A stretch of DNA of 64,000 bases from Roseateles_B sp041913905 (GTDB lineage Bacteria; Pseudomonadota; Gammaproteobacteria; Burkholderiales; Burkholderiaceae_C): positions 80,209 through 144,208 of the forward strand of contig JAYSEK010000010.1 of assembly GCA_041913905.1 (NCBI GenBank), given 5' to 3'. The position numbers were made by a program, and so were the translations under genes. This document shows, in pieces, positions 44,646 to 53,611 of the stretch (its first letter is position 1; each line of letters starts with the position of its first letter). A model generated the notes under the pieces. It searched no databases. It had not been told where the DNA came from and was given only the letters and a program-made list of their open reading frames with translations.

Positions 44646-45629
44646 TCAGCCCTGCCGGCCCGCGGGACGCAGCGCGCCCGCCAGACGTTTCAGGCCCAGC
44701 CATTGCTGCGACCAGAAGCCCTCGCCATAGTCCCGGCCGCCCTCCTCGGGCAACTGATCGCGCACGCCGGTGGCGTCATAGCGCAGCTCGAAGTTGGCCG
44801 TCCCGAAGAGCAGATCCCAGACGGGGAAGAGCACGGCGAAGTTGTGCCCGCCCAGCGTCCCTTTGCCGCCGGACTCGTGGCCGATGCCGATGGCATGGTG
44901 CAGGCGATGGAAGCGCGGACTGACAAAGACCCTCTCCAGCACCGGCCCGAACCACAGGCGCACGTTGGCATGCTGCAGGCTCTCCATCAGTTGGGAGAAC
45001 GCCACCAGGGCCACGAACTGCCCCGGCTCCACGCCGATGAAGCGGGCCAGCAGCACGAAGATCACATCGCGCAGCACGTCGTCCAGCAGGTGGTTGCGGT
45101 TGTCGCTCCACATGCTCATCGAGCGCTGGCTGTGGTGCAGGGAATGCAGAGCCCACCACCACTCGAACTGGTGCTGGGCGCGATGCAGCCAGTAGTTGAT
45201 CAAGTCGAAGACCAGCAGGTACAGCACGAAGCTGATCCAGGGCTGGTCGGTGACGCCCGGCCACAGGGCATCCAGCTGCCAGGTCGGCAGGCCGGCCAGG
45301 CGCATCTCGGCAGAGACCATGTCCATCAGCGGATCCATGCTGAAGAACATGAGCAGTCGGAACAGGCCCAGGCGGTGGATCAAGGTGTAGATCACATCCA
45401 CACGGACCGCGCGCCAGTCCTGCTGCGCCTCCACGGGCCGCCAACGTTCCAGGCGGCGGATCAGCACCACCATCAGCAGCACCTGGATGAGCCCCACCAG
45501 CAACCAGCCGGTGCCGTCGTAGGCTTCTTCCAGGCGGTTGCCCAGTCCCAGGGCAAAGCCCAGGGGCTGAACCAACTGCTCGAACAGCCACTGCTGGGCT
45601 TGTGCAAAAAGATCGGTGAACCAGTCCAT
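44646..45629 (-). CDS. Sterol desaturase / fatty acid hydroxylase family protein
   Basis: A 327-residue membrane di-iron oxygenase. The histidine clusters are present in order: HRAQH near 150, HSLHHS near 163 and HRLHH with HESGG near 245. Several hydrophobic helices surround them. The substrate is a lipid alcohol or fatty acyl chain by family; not specified here. It belongs to the widespread bacterial subgroup, not sterol biosynthesis proper. Confidence 0.87.
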   Translation of the reverse strand: MDWFTDLFAQAQQWLFEQLVQPLGFALGLGNRLEEAYDGTGWLLVGLIQVLLMVVLIRRLERWRPVEAQQDWRAVRVDVIYTLIHRLGLFRLLMFFSMDPLMDMVSAEMRLAGLPTWQLDALWPGVTDQPWISFVLYLLVFDLINYWLHRAQHQFEWWWALHSLHHSQRSMSMWSDNRNHLLDDVLRDVIFVLLARFIGVEPGQFVALVAFSQLMESLQHANVRLWFGPVLERVFVSPRFHRLHHAIGIGHESGGKGTLGGHNFAVLFPVWDLLFGTANFELRYDATGVRDQLPEEGGRDYGEGFWSQQWLGLKRLAGALRPAGRQG

Positions 45630-45646
45630 GCGTCCGTTCTCGAAAG

Positions 45647-46453
45647 TCAGGGCTTGCGGGCCGCCAGCGGACGCTCGGCGCTGCCGCCGCGCATCAGGCC
45701 CGCATAGCGCGGATGCTCGCGCAGCGGCGCAAAGCAGTAGCCCTTGTCCTTGAGACCCTTCATCAGGGGTTCCAGCACCGCAGGCGCCCAGGCGTCCTGG
45801 CGCGACCAGATGCCCAGGTGCGCCACCAGGATGTCGCCCGGCCGGATGTTCTTCAGCGCCCGCGCGAGCAACTGCTCGTTGGAGAAGCGCTCGGAGGGCA
45901 GCTCATCCCCCAGAAAACCCGCGGGGCTCCAGCCCACGTGGTGGTAGCCGCAGGCCTTGGCTGCGGCCAGCAGCGCCGGCGAGGTCCTGCCCGCCGGCGC
46001 GCGGAAGATGGGATCCAGCCGGCGCCCCGTCATCTCGGTGAAGCGCTGGGCGGTCTTGTTGAGCTCCTCGCAATACTCGGCGGCCGACAGTTCGCGGATC
46101 TTCGGCGGCTCGACGCCAGCTTGCACCTTCATGCGGAAGCGCCCATCCGGCAGATCCTCCAACCAGATGTCATGCGACCAGGTGTGAGACCCGAAGTCAT
46201 GCCCTTCCGCGGCGCGGGCGCGCCACCAGGGCGCCCATTCCTCGTCCAGCGTCCGGCCGTCCGACAGCGTCGGCTCGTTGGCCAGGAAGAAGGTGGCCTG
46301 GGCCTCATGGCGCTTGAGCAGGTCCGCCACCAGCGGCGCCACGCCCATGTGGCCGGTGTCGAAGCTCAGGAAGACCGGCTTTTCATCGGGTTTGCAGGCA
46401 GCCTGGGCCGCCAGGGCAGCGGCCAGTGCCGCCGCCGCCATCCACTGCTTCAT
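45647..46453 (-). CDS. NodB-family polysaccharide deacetylase-like protein
   Basis: A 268-residue secreted carbohydrate esterase 4-type protein. Signal peptide 1-19. Motif 1 reads SFDTGH (Asp32-Thr33) instead of the usual TFDDG, so the metal-binding second Asp is Thr. Motif 2 SHTWSH keeps both His, and motif 3 RAPAGRT and the C-terminal VAHLGIWS are present. ATG 46453 overlaps the propeller-protein stop by 1 nt, so the two are coupled. The enzyme may have altered metal use or be inactive. Confidence 0.83.
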   Translation of the reverse strand: MKQWMAAAALAAALAAQAACKPDEKPVFLSFDTGHMGVAPLVADLLKRHEAQATFFLANEPTLSDGRTLDEEWAPWWRARAAEGHDFGSHTWSHDIWLEDLPDGRFRMKVQAGVEPPKIRELSAAEYCEELNKTAQRFTEMTGRRLDPIFRAPAGRTSPALLAAAKACGYHHVGWSPAGFLGDELPSERFSNEQLLARALKNIRPGDILVAHLGIWSRQDAWAPAVLEPLMKGLKDKGYCFAPLREHPRYAGLMRGGSAERPLAARKP

Positions 46454-47448
46454 CACTGCCTCGACACATGGTCCAGGGTCCAGACCCCGTGGGGCGATTT
46501 GCCCACCTTGACCTGCTTGACGACTTTCTTGCTCTGCAGGTCGATCATGGTCAGCTTGCGCGCCCAGCGCGACGTCACGATCAGGGTCTTGCCGTCCGGC
46601 AGGATTTCCATGTCGTCCGGGCCGCCAGGGGCCTGGAAGGTCTCGACCACGCCGAAGCCTTGCAGGTCGATCTTGCTGATGGTGTTGTTCGCCCGGTTGC
46701 TGACCAGCACATGGCGCTTGTCACCCATGGAGCGGAAGCTGTGCGCGCCCTCGCCCGTCTGCAGGCGCTTGACCAGCCTGGGCGCGGGCCCGCTGACGTC
46801 ATAGACCTCGACGTGGCTGTCACCAGTCAGCGCCACCAGCAGGTGCTTGTCGTCCTGGGTCAGGAAGATGTCGGCCGGCATCTTGCCCACCGGCACCTTC
46901 CAGCGCACGGCCTGGGTGTTCAGGTCGATGGCGGCGAGTTCGTCCGAGTCCTGCAGGCTCACGTAGACCACGCTGCTCTTGCTGTCCACGTAGAGATGGC
47001 TGGGGGTCTTGGGCGCGGGGATGCGCTTGACCAGCTGCAGGGGCTGATCAGCGTTCTGCGGCTGCCAGCGGTACAGCGCGACATGGTCCAGGCGGTTGCC
47101 CGCGGTGATGAACCATTTCATGTCCGGCGAGAAGCGCAGATGGTAGGGGTCGGTGATGCCGTGCAGCACGCGCTGCACCTGGGCGGTGACGGGGTCGATG
47201 AAGGTCAGCGAGTCGCCCAGCGCATTGGCCACGATCATGGACTTGTCGTCCGGCGTCAGATAGAGGTGGTGCGGTTCCTTGCCGGTGGGGATGCGGCGCA
47301 ACTGGGTGAAGCTCACCGGATCGACGACGCTGACGTCGGCGTCCAGCGAGTTGAGCACGAACAGGGGGCGCGGGGCGGCTTGGACCGGGGCCTGGGCCGC
47401 CGCAGCCAGCAGAGCCATGGCCAGCAAGGGCCGGCAGAAACGGGACAT
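46453..47448 (-). CDS. Secreted YncE-like beta-propeller protein
   Basis: A 331-residue protein: signal peptide 1-24, then about seven blades with repeated [V/I]DP/DL and P..L..TPDDK...VAN motifs (HHLYLTPDDKSMIVAN, HLRFSPDMKWFITAGN, DIFLTQDDKHLLVALTGDS). AAGGAA lies upstream of ATG 47448. It is coupled to the deacetylase gene. Such propellers bind ligands or proteins in the periplasm; the ligand is unknown. Confidence 0.82.
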   Translation of the reverse strand: MSRFCRPLLAMALLAAAAQAPVQAAPRPLFVLNSLDADVSVVDPVSFTQLRRIPTGKEPHHLYLTPDDKSMIVANALGDSLTFIDPVTAQVQRVLHGITDPYHLRFSPDMKWFITAGNRLDHVALYRWQPQNADQPLQLVKRIPAPKTPSHLYVDSKSSVVYVSLQDSDELAAIDLNTQAVRWKVPVGKMPADIFLTQDDKHLLVALTGDSHVEVYDVSGPAPRLVKRLQTGEGAHSFRSMGDKRHVLVSNRANNTISKIDLQGFGVVETFQAPGGPDDMEILPDGKTLIVTSRWARKLTMIDLQSKKVVKQVKVGKSPHGVWTLDHVSRQ

Positions 47449-47635
47449 GTGAATTCCTTGAACCGGGGGCGCAGCGGTCGACGCTGCCATCACCCTCAAG
47501 TGTATTCGCCCCCTGCCAGCAGCCGCGCTCGCCCGCGCTGGCCCCGCCTTGGAAGGGCCGTCGACGCCTTGCCAGTCCTTGGCACCGAACACCCTGTCTC
47601 CTCGACCTGCGACGCTGCGACAGGCACGCGGGGCA

Positions 47636-50029
47636 TCAACCCGCCCGCGCTTCCCGGGCCCCATCCCCCGCGGGCTCGCCGCGCGCATGAGGCAGGCTGA
47701 CACGGAAACAGCTGCCAAGGCCCGGCGTGGACTCCACGTCAATGCGTCCTCCATGCTTGGCGACGATCTTGTTGACGATGTCCAGGCCGAGCCCGCTGCC
47801 CACGCCCATGGGCTTGGTGGTGAAGAAGGCGTCGAAGATGCGCGGCAGCACCTCTTCGGCGATGCCGGCCCCGCTGTCCCGGATGCTCACCACCACCTGG
47901 CCGGCCTCGGCCGACACACTGATCTCCAGCCGGCCCCGGTACTGCATGGCCTGCAGGGCATTCTGGATGAGATTGGTCCAGACCTGGTTCAGCTCGTCCG
48001 GCCAGCACAGCAAGGGCTCGACGGGGTCGTAATGCCGCACCAGCTCCACATGCTGCTTGATCTGGCTGTGATAGATGGTCAGCACGGTTTCCAGGCCCTG
48101 CGTCACGTCGGCCAGCACCGGCTCGCTGGCGGCGTCGAAGCGGGAATAGGTGCGCAGCGCGAAGACGATCTTGGCCACGCGGTCGACGGCCGCGTTGATG
48201 TTTTCCGCATTGCGCGCCACCGCGGAGAGCGCGAAGGCAGCCCGCGTCAGGCGCAGGCCATCCGTGCTGTGCAGCAGCGGCAGACAGGCGGGCAACTCCG
48301 CATCGATCTGCATCTGGGCCAGCAGGCCCGCCAGATCCTCGGCCTGCGGCACCTGCTCCGCCGTCAGCCGCTCCAGCAGTCGCCGCAGCAAGGCGCGCTC
48401 CTCGCGGCTGGACAGCACCACAGGAGCCGCGCTGGCCAGCTCCAGCAGGTGGCGGAACTGCGCCAGGCGCTCCAGATCCAGCCGCTGCAAGAGCTCCGGC
48501 AGCTCGTCCAGGCATTCGCGCAGCGATGCCAGGATGTTGCGCGCACTGGCCTTGACGGCGCCCAGCGGGGTGTTGATCTCATGGGCCACGCCTGCCACCA
48601 ACTGGCCCAGGGCCGCCATCTTCTCCGACTGCACCAGCTGCCCCTGGGCCTGGCGCAGCTCCTGCAGCGTCCGGTCCGCCTCATGGCGGGCGGCCTCCTC
48701 GGCGGTGTAGGCCGAAGCATTGGACAGCGCGATGGCGGCAAAGGCCGCCATGGAGCGCAGGATCTCGTGCTCCCTGGCCTGATACGCGCCAGCCTGGTGC
48801 GACTGGACGATCACCACCCCGCGCCGCTCGCCATGCACCTCCAGCGGCCGGAACAGCGCGGCGCGAACGGGTGCCAGCGGCACGATGCCGTCGGGACGCG
48901 GCGCCATGCAGGCTTCGGCCTCGCCGAGCTCGACCATGTCCGCCGTGCCCAGAAAAGTCCGCACGGTGGTCCAGCGCAAGTCGTCCAGGGGCATGAGCAT
49001 CTGAGCCGCCCGCTGCTCGTCCTCCACGTAGTACACCAGGCGCAAGGCCTGGCCACCCGGCTCCAGCAGGGCCACGCCGAAGCCATCCGTCGGCAGCAGT
49101 TCCGCCAGGTGCTTGTGCAGGGTGTAGCAGATGGCCTGCTGGTCCAGGCTGGTGGTGAGTTGCAGGCCGATGTCACCCAACTGGCGCAAGGTGGCCGCCG
49201 AGCCGGCCAAGGCCTCGTTCGCCTCTGACAGCTCCGAAGTCCGTTCTTCGACCAGTTCAGCCAGATGGTCGCGGTGGCGGGCCAGCTCGTTCTCGTAGGC
49301 CTGCTGCTGGGCCAGATAGTCCGACAGGTTGGCCTGCAGGAGGTTGACGCCGGCCACCAGCTGGCTGAGCTCATCCACGGCCTCGGAGCGGCGACGCAAG
49401 ACCAGCGCGGTATCCAGCCGTTCGGGCGTCAAGGCGGCCAGATGGCTGGCGATGCGGCGGACGTGGACGGTCACCGACCGGTTGAACATCAGCATGATGA
49501 AGCCGGCCAGGGCCAGCGACTGGATCAGCTGGGTCAGTGCGATGTTCAGCGTCTCGGCGCGCAGGCGCCGCCACAGCACACGTTCGTCGCCGCGCAGGGC
49601 CAGCTCGCCCAGCGTCATGCTGGCCTGGCCCGGGAAGGCCTGGTAGGTGAGCGGCACCACGCGGCTGGGCGCGAGGCGCGAGGGTTTCCAGCCCGGCTTG
49701 CAGACCTCGGCCAGCAGGTTGCTGCCCTCCATGCCGTCCGCCGTGGGCAGCACCTCGATGCAGCCGATGGACTCGACCTGAGCGGCGCTGCGCAGATGCA
49801 CGGCCAGCCCATCGCGATCAACTTCCCAGATCACCTTGGCCAGCGTGTGCTGGTAGACCTGCTCCATCAAGGCCAGCTCGTTGCTCATGCGCACGACGCC
49901 TTCGCCCCATGCAAACCAGGTGCGCACGCCCACCGCCAGCAAGGTGAAGAGCGCACAAAAGGCCAGCGTGGCCAGCACCAGCCTGCCGCCGAGCGTGGCA
50001 GGCCCCCGCCACCAGGGGCGACGCCTCAC
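47636..50029 (-). CDS. Membrane sensor histidine kinase with GAF domain
   Basis: A 797-residue sensor. Two membrane helices (about 15-37 and 165-185) flank a periplasmic region; HAMP-like linker; coiled coil; GAF domain about 290-450. The kinase core has H-box AGVAHEINTPLGAVKA, N-box NLIQNALQAM, G1 RDSGAGI and G2 GSGLGL. It starts with GTG, overlapping the upstream diguanylate cyclase stop by 4 nt (GTGA), so the two form a two-component pair. Confidence 0.9.
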   Translation of the reverse strand: MRRRPWWRGPATLGGRLVLATLAFCALFTLLAVGVRTWFAWGEGVVRMSNELALMEQVYQHTLAKVIWEVDRDGLAVHLRSAAQVESIGCIEVLPTADGMEGSNLLAEVCKPGWKPSRLAPSRVVPLTYQAFPGQASMTLGELALRGDERVLWRRLRAETLNIALTQLIQSLALAGFIMLMFNRSVTVHVRRIASHLAALTPERLDTALVLRRRSEAVDELSQLVAGVNLLQANLSDYLAQQQAYENELARHRDHLAELVEERTSELSEANEALAGSAATLRQLGDIGLQLTTSLDQQAICYTLHKHLAELLPTDGFGVALLEPGGQALRLVYYVEDEQRAAQMLMPLDDLRWTTVRTFLGTADMVELGEAEACMAPRPDGIVPLAPVRAALFRPLEVHGERRGVVIVQSHQAGAYQAREHEILRSMAAFAAIALSNASAYTAEEAARHEADRTLQELRQAQGQLVQSEKMAALGQLVAGVAHEINTPLGAVKASARNILASLRECLDELPELLQRLDLERLAQFRHLLELASAAPVVLSSREERALLRRLLERLTAEQVPQAEDLAGLLAQMQIDAELPACLPLLHSTDGLRLTRAAFALSAVARNAENINAAVDRVAKIVFALRTYSRFDAASEPVLADVTQGLETVLTIYHSQIKQHVELVRHYDPVEPLLCWPDELNQVWTNLIQNALQAMQYRGRLEISVSAEAGQVVVSIRDSGAGIAEEVLPRIFDAFFTTKPMGVGSGLGLDIVNKIVAKHGGRIDVESTPGLGSCFRVSLPHARGEPAGDGAREARAG

Positions 50030-51138
50030 CAGCGCGACCCCTGCCCGATATGCAAAGGCCGTACTGCCGGCGAGGCCACGTCATGGACCTGGCCGGGCTC
50101 GGCGAGCTGCACGCGATTGCGTCCGCGCCGCTTGGCCTCGTACAGCGCTGCGTCGGCCCGATTCAGCAGGGACTGCAGCGTGTCCCCCGCGCAGAGCGAG
50201 GCCACGCCGAAGCTGGCCGTCCGGCAGCCCAGGCCCTCGAACTCATGAGCAGCCAGCAGCGCCCGCAGCTTTTCCGCCAGCGCCAGCGCGCCCTCTGGCC
50301 CCGTGCAGGGGCACAGCAGCAGGAATTCCTCGCCACCCCAGCGGCCCATCAGGTCGTTGGTCCGGACCTGTGCCCCCATCAGCGACGCAAAGCGCTGCAG
50401 CACCAGGTCACCCATCGCATGGCCATGGACGTCATTGACCTGCTTGAAGTGATCGATGTCCAGGATCACCACCGTCATGGGCTGGCCGTAGCGTGTGGAA
50501 CGCTCCAGCTCCTGCGACAAGGCTTCGTCCAAGGCCCGGCGGTTGGGCAGACCCGTCAGCGCGTCGGTGACGGACAGGCGCTCCAGGGCCAGGGACTTCT
50601 GCTCCAGCTCCCGCTTCTGCACCTCCAGCAACTCGGCGCGCTTGCGCAGCTCGGCCGTCTGCTCGCGGACCTGGGCATCCAGTTGCTGGTTGGCCGTTTC
50701 CAGCGCCACGCAGTAACGCTCCAGCTCCCTGGCCTGCTGAAAAGCCGTCAGCGCCGCGCGCGTGGTCATCACGATGTCGTCGTGATCGAAGGGCTTCTCG
50801 AGGAAGCGATAAAGGTTGGCGTGGTTGATGGCGCTCTTGATGCCGTCCAGATCGCTTTGGCCGGTGAGCATGATCTTGAGGCTGTCGGGCCAGCGCTGAT
50901 GCACCCGGGCCAGCAAGGCGTCACCGCGCATGCCGGGCATGATGTAGTCGGAGATGATCACCGCAAGATGCCGGCCCTGGCCGCCCATTTCCTCGATGAG
51001 CTCCAGCGCCTCCTCGCCGCTTTCGGCGATCTCGATCTGGCGGCCTGGCCGCAGTCCCAGGTGCTGGGACAGCAGGGCCCTGAGCGCCTGCAGCAGGGTC
51101 AGGTCGTCGTCGACACACAGCACTACACCGTCTTGCAT
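50026..51138 (-). CDS. Response regulator with diguanylate cyclase (GGDEF) output
   Basis: A 370-residue protein. Receiver domain 1-120 (VLCVDDDLTLLQ, phospho-acceptor Asp in IISDYIMPG), a coiled-coil linker about 125-190, and a GGDEF domain 195-350 with active site GGEEF. The RxxD inhibitory I-site (RTND) lies five residues before it. It should make c-di-GMP when phosphorylated by the kinase whose gene it overlaps. I chose ATG 51138 over an upstream start at 51165. Confidence 0.92.
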   Translation of the reverse strand: MQDGVVLCVDDDLTLLQALRALLSQHLGLRPGRQIEIAESGEEALELIEEMGGQGRHLAVIISDYIMPGMRGDALLARVHQRWPDSLKIMLTGQSDLDGIKSAINHANLYRFLEKPFDHDDIVMTTRAALTAFQQARELERYCVALETANQQLDAQVREQTAELRKRAELLEVQKRELEQKSLALERLSVTDALTGLPNRRALDEALSQELERSTRYGQPMTVVILDIDHFKQVNDVHGHAMGDLVLQRFASLMGAQVRTNDLMGRWGGEEFLLLCPCTGPEGALALAEKLRALLAAHEFEGLGCRTASFGVASLCAGDTLQSLLNRADAALYEAKRRGRNRVQLAEPGQVHDVASPAVRPLHIGQGSRW

Positions 51139-51314
51139 CTGCTCCCCGCCTCTCGCTGCGCGCAATCACCGCGCAATCACCGGCACCCGGTCCGGGGACC
51201 GGGATGACATGCCAAGCGTCACCCGTCTCGTCAAGGTATCTTCATGGCATCTTCAGGCAGACGAAGGCGGGATGACCGGCTCAGTCTAGCGCGCTTGTCC
51301 GGTAGGTGACACGG

Positions 51315-51334
51315 GACTGTCCCCGGCGACAGTC
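51315..51334. repeat. Intergenic inverted repeat
   Basis: GACTGTC-CCCGGC-GACAGTC forms a perfect 7-bp stem in the gap between the AIM24-family gene and the diguanylate cyclase gene (51139-51408). No T-run follows. The rest of the gap shows nothing clear. Confidence 0.45.
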
Positions 51335-51408
51335 TCAAACCGGGATCAGACGTTGCCAGGGAGCCGCAGGGGGCGCCACGCGAGATGCGCGAGGCGCCCG
51401 TGCGCGAC

Positions 51409-52221
51409 TCACTCGTCGTCGCCGCCCAGGATGGAGCCCAGCACCCCGCCGGCGCCAAAACCGCCCAGCAGCGAACCTTCTTCCTTTCGGCCGCCGTTTT
51501 GCGGCGCCGCAGCAAAGATGCGCGAGGCCAGGCGCGAGAAGGGCAGGCTTTGCAGCCAGACCTCGCCGGGGCCAGTCAGCTTGGCCAGGAACAGGCCTTC
51601 GCCGCCGAAGAGCGCCGTCTTGATCTTGCCCACGTACTGGATCTCAAAATTGACACCGGGGGTGTAGGCCACCACGCAACCGGTGTCGACCAGCAGGGTC
51701 TGCCCCGGCTGGAGCGTGCGGCGCACCACCGTGCCACCGGCGTGCACAAAGGCCAGGCCGTCACCTTCCAGCTTCTGCATGATGAACCCTTCACCACCGA
51801 AGAAGCCGGTGCTCAGCTTCTGCTGGACTGCGATGCCCAGCGACACGCCGCGGGCTGCGCAAAGAAAGGCGTCCTTCTGGCAGATCAGCATACCGCCCAA
51901 GGCCCGCAGGTCCATGGGCAGGATCTTGCCCGGGTACGGCGCCGCAAAGGCCACGCGCTGTTTGCCGCTGCCGTTGTTGGTGTAAATGGTCGTAAACAGG
52001 GACTCACCGGTGATCAGCCGCTTGCCCGCACCCAGCAGCTTGCCGAAGAAGCCCCCCTGGTTGGCGGAACCGTCACCAAAGATGGTGTCCATGCTGATGC
52101 CGGCATCCATGAACATCATGCTGCCGGCTTCGCCGATCGCAGCCTCGCCGGGGTCCAGTTCGACCTCGACGAACTGCATCTCCGCCCCTTTGATCTCGTA
52201 GTCGACGACATCCATGCTCAT
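51409..52221 (-). CDS. AIM24/TIGR00266 family protein
   Basis: A 270-residue beta-rich protein of the AIM24 family. Typical blocks are DYEIKGAEMQFVEVELDPGEAAIGEAGSMMFMD, GLAFVHAGGTVVRRTL, LLVDTGCVVAYTPGV and LFGGEGLFLAKLTGPG. A Gly-rich tail ends in GGDDE. AGGAGG stands 6 nt before ATG 52221. Molecular function is not established. It diverges from the iclR gene. Confidence 0.88.
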   Translation of the reverse strand: MSMDVVDYEIKGAEMQFVEVELDPGEAAIGEAGSMMFMDAGISMDTIFGDGSANQGGFFGKLLGAGKRLITGESLFTTIYTNNGSGKQRVAFAAPYPGKILPMDLRALGGMLICQKDAFLCAARGVSLGIAVQQKLSTGFFGGEGFIMQKLEGDGLAFVHAGGTVVRRTLQPGQTLLVDTGCVVAYTPGVNFEIQYVGKIKTALFGGEGLFLAKLTGPGEVWLQSLPFSRLASRIFAAAPQNGGRKEEGSLLGGFGAGGVLGSILGGDDE

Positions 52222-52296
52222 GCCAAACCTCCTCATTAAAAAACCTTGGCTGGCCGATGTTAACGAATGCAAACGCCTTCGCCCTCGGCCACTCCC

Positions 52297-52302
52297 TATA
52301 CT
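52297..52302 (+). promoter_or_regulatory. Possible -10 element of the iclR gene (leaderless-like)
   Basis: TATACT ends 7 nt before the iclR ATG, and no SD sequence is present in between. Same layout as selO and the Nudix gene. Confidence 0.4.
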
Positions 52303-52309
52303 GCGCCGC

Positions 52310-53116
52310 ATGGACGAGTCGACGACGCAGACCAGGGGCGAGGCCGCGCTGAAGCCGGGGGACAGCTATGTGCAGTCCTTTGCCCGTGGCTTGTCTGTCA
52401 TCCGCGCCTTCAGCGCCGAGGCTTCGGCGCAGACCCTGACCGAAGTCGCCCGTCGCTGCGGCCTGACGCGTGCGGGGGCACGGCGCATCCTGCTGACCCT
52501 GGAAACGCTGGGTTATGTGCGCTCGGAGGGGCGGCTGTTCTCGCTGACGCCCAAGATCCTGGACTTGGGGTTCGCCTACCTGTCTTCGCAGCCGCTGTGG
52601 CAGTTCGCCGAGCCGGTGATGCAGGTCTTGGCCAGCGACCTCAAGGAAAGCTGCTCGGCCGCGGTGTTGGAGGGGCAGGACATCGTCTACGTGCTGCGTG
52701 TGCCGGCCCGCAAGATCATGAGCGTGAACCTGGGCGTGGGCAGCCGCCTGCCGGCCTGGTGCACGTCCATGGGTCGCGTGCTGCTGGCCGGGCTCCCCGA
52801 CGAGCAACTGGACCAGCATCTAGCCCAGGTGAAGTGGCAGGCCTACACCCAGCGCACGGCGATGAACATGGATGAAGTGCGCACCCGCATCCTGCAAGCG
52901 CGGGCTCAAGGCTGGTGCCTGGTGAACCAGGAGTTGGAAGACGGCCTGGTGTCCCTGGCCGCGCCCATCATCGACCGCCAGGGCCGGACCATCGCGGCCC
53001 TCAACATCGGCGCCCAGGTCAACCGCACGCCGCCGGAGGCCCTGCTGGAAAACGCCCTGCCCCGGCTGCTCGACTCCGCGCGAAGCATTTCGCGGCTGCT
53101 GCAGATCAAGACTTGA
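52310..53116 (+). CDS. IclR-family transcriptional regulator
   Basis: A 268-residue regulator. N-terminal winged HTH about 20-85 (RGLSVIRAFSAEASAQTLTEVARRCGLTRAGARRILLTLETLGYV) and a C-terminal effector domain (about 95-265) with LKESCSAAVLEGQDIVYVLRVPA, GSRLPAWCTSMGRVLLAGLP and DGLVSLAAPIIDR. It resembles the PcaR/PobR subgroup that controls aromatic-acid catabolism, but no such pathway genes are in the window. It starts at ATG 52310; the stop directly touches the 117-bp repeat. Confidence 0.9.
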   Translation: MDESTTQTRGEAALKPGDSYVQSFARGLSVIRAFSAEASAQTLTEVARRCGLTRAGARRILLTLETLGYVRSEGRLFSLTPKILDLGFAYLSSQPLWQFAEPVMQVLASDLKESCSAAVLEGQDIVYVLRVPARKIMSVNLGVGSRLPAWCTSMGRVLLAGLPDEQLDQHLAQVKWQAYTQRTAMNMDEVRTRILQARAQGWCLVNQELEDGLVSLAAPIIDRQGRTIAALNIGAQVNRTPPEALLENALPRLLDSARSISRLLQIKT

Positions 53117-53233
53117 CCCCCCCTACCGGCTTCGCCGGCCTTGCAGGCCGCACCAGGCCAGCGGCCTGGTTCTTCGGCAGGCACAAACGCCAAGGCGTTT
53201 GTGTCCGACCTCAGCCCCCCAGGGGGGCGAGCT
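53117..53233. repeat. Left arm of a 117-bp perfect inverted repeat
   Basis: This arm is the exact reverse complement of 53477-53593. It starts immediately after the iclR stop with seven C and contains nested hairpins: ACCAGGCC/GGCCTGGT, CACAAACGCC/GGCGTTTGTG and CCCCCC/GGGGGG. Weaker similarity continues about 40 nt inward in both arms (CCCGGCAGAGCCGGATC). Confidence 0.93.
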
Positions 53234-53274
53234 CGGGAGCCCGGCAGAGCCGGATCTCCGAGCTCCGTGCCTGA

Positions 53275-53310
53275 AAAACAAGACGGGATCCGCTGGTCCC
53301 GTCTTGTTTT
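53275..53310. terminator. Bidirectional terminator hairpin inside the inverted repeat
   Basis: AAAACAAGACGGGA and TCCCGTCTTGTTTT form a perfect 14-bp stem with an 8-nt loop, with A and T runs on both sides. It should end iclR transcription and stop phaB read-through. Confidence 0.9.
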
Positions 53311-53398
53311 GTGGATGGCATTCGATAGGGATGCGACTAACCCAGCGCCAGCCTCTGGACCGATCGGCGGGACTATCAGCCGAAGCGCGTGTCTTGAA

Positions 53399-53436
53399 AA
53401 ACAACTTGGGACCCGAATTCGGGTCCCAAGTTGTTT
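53399..53436. terminator. 38-bp perfect palindrome / terminator hairpin
   Basis: A 19-bp arm starting AAACAACTTGGG is followed directly by its reverse complement ending CCCAAGTTGTTT, with GAATTC at the centre. No unpaired loop beyond the turn. Probably a second bidirectional terminator between iclR and phaB. Confidence 0.85.
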
Positions 53437-53476
53437 CCCCAGCGGAGCTTGGGGATCCGGCTCTGCCGGGCCTTCA

Positions 53477-53593
53477 AGCTCGCCCCCCTGGGGGGCTGAG
53501 GTCGGACACAAACGCCTTGGCGTTTGTGCCTGCCGAAGAACCAGGCCGCTGGCCTGGTGCGGCCTGCAAGGCCGGCGAAGCCGGTAGGGGGGG
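53477..53593. repeat. Right arm of the 117-bp perfect inverted repeat
   Basis: Exact reverse complement of 53117-53233. It ends 18 nt before the phaB stop. Together with the left arm it encloses 243 nt holding both terminator hairpins and no gene; nothing else was seen in 53117-53611. Confidence 0.93.
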
Positions 53594-53611
53594 CTCAGCT
53601 ACGGGGGATCA

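Noticed and set aside
52310..53116. IclR gene as regulator of the phaCAB operon
   Set aside because: It is separated from phaB's 3' end by two strong terminators and an inverted repeat; proximity to the end of an operon is not evidence of control.
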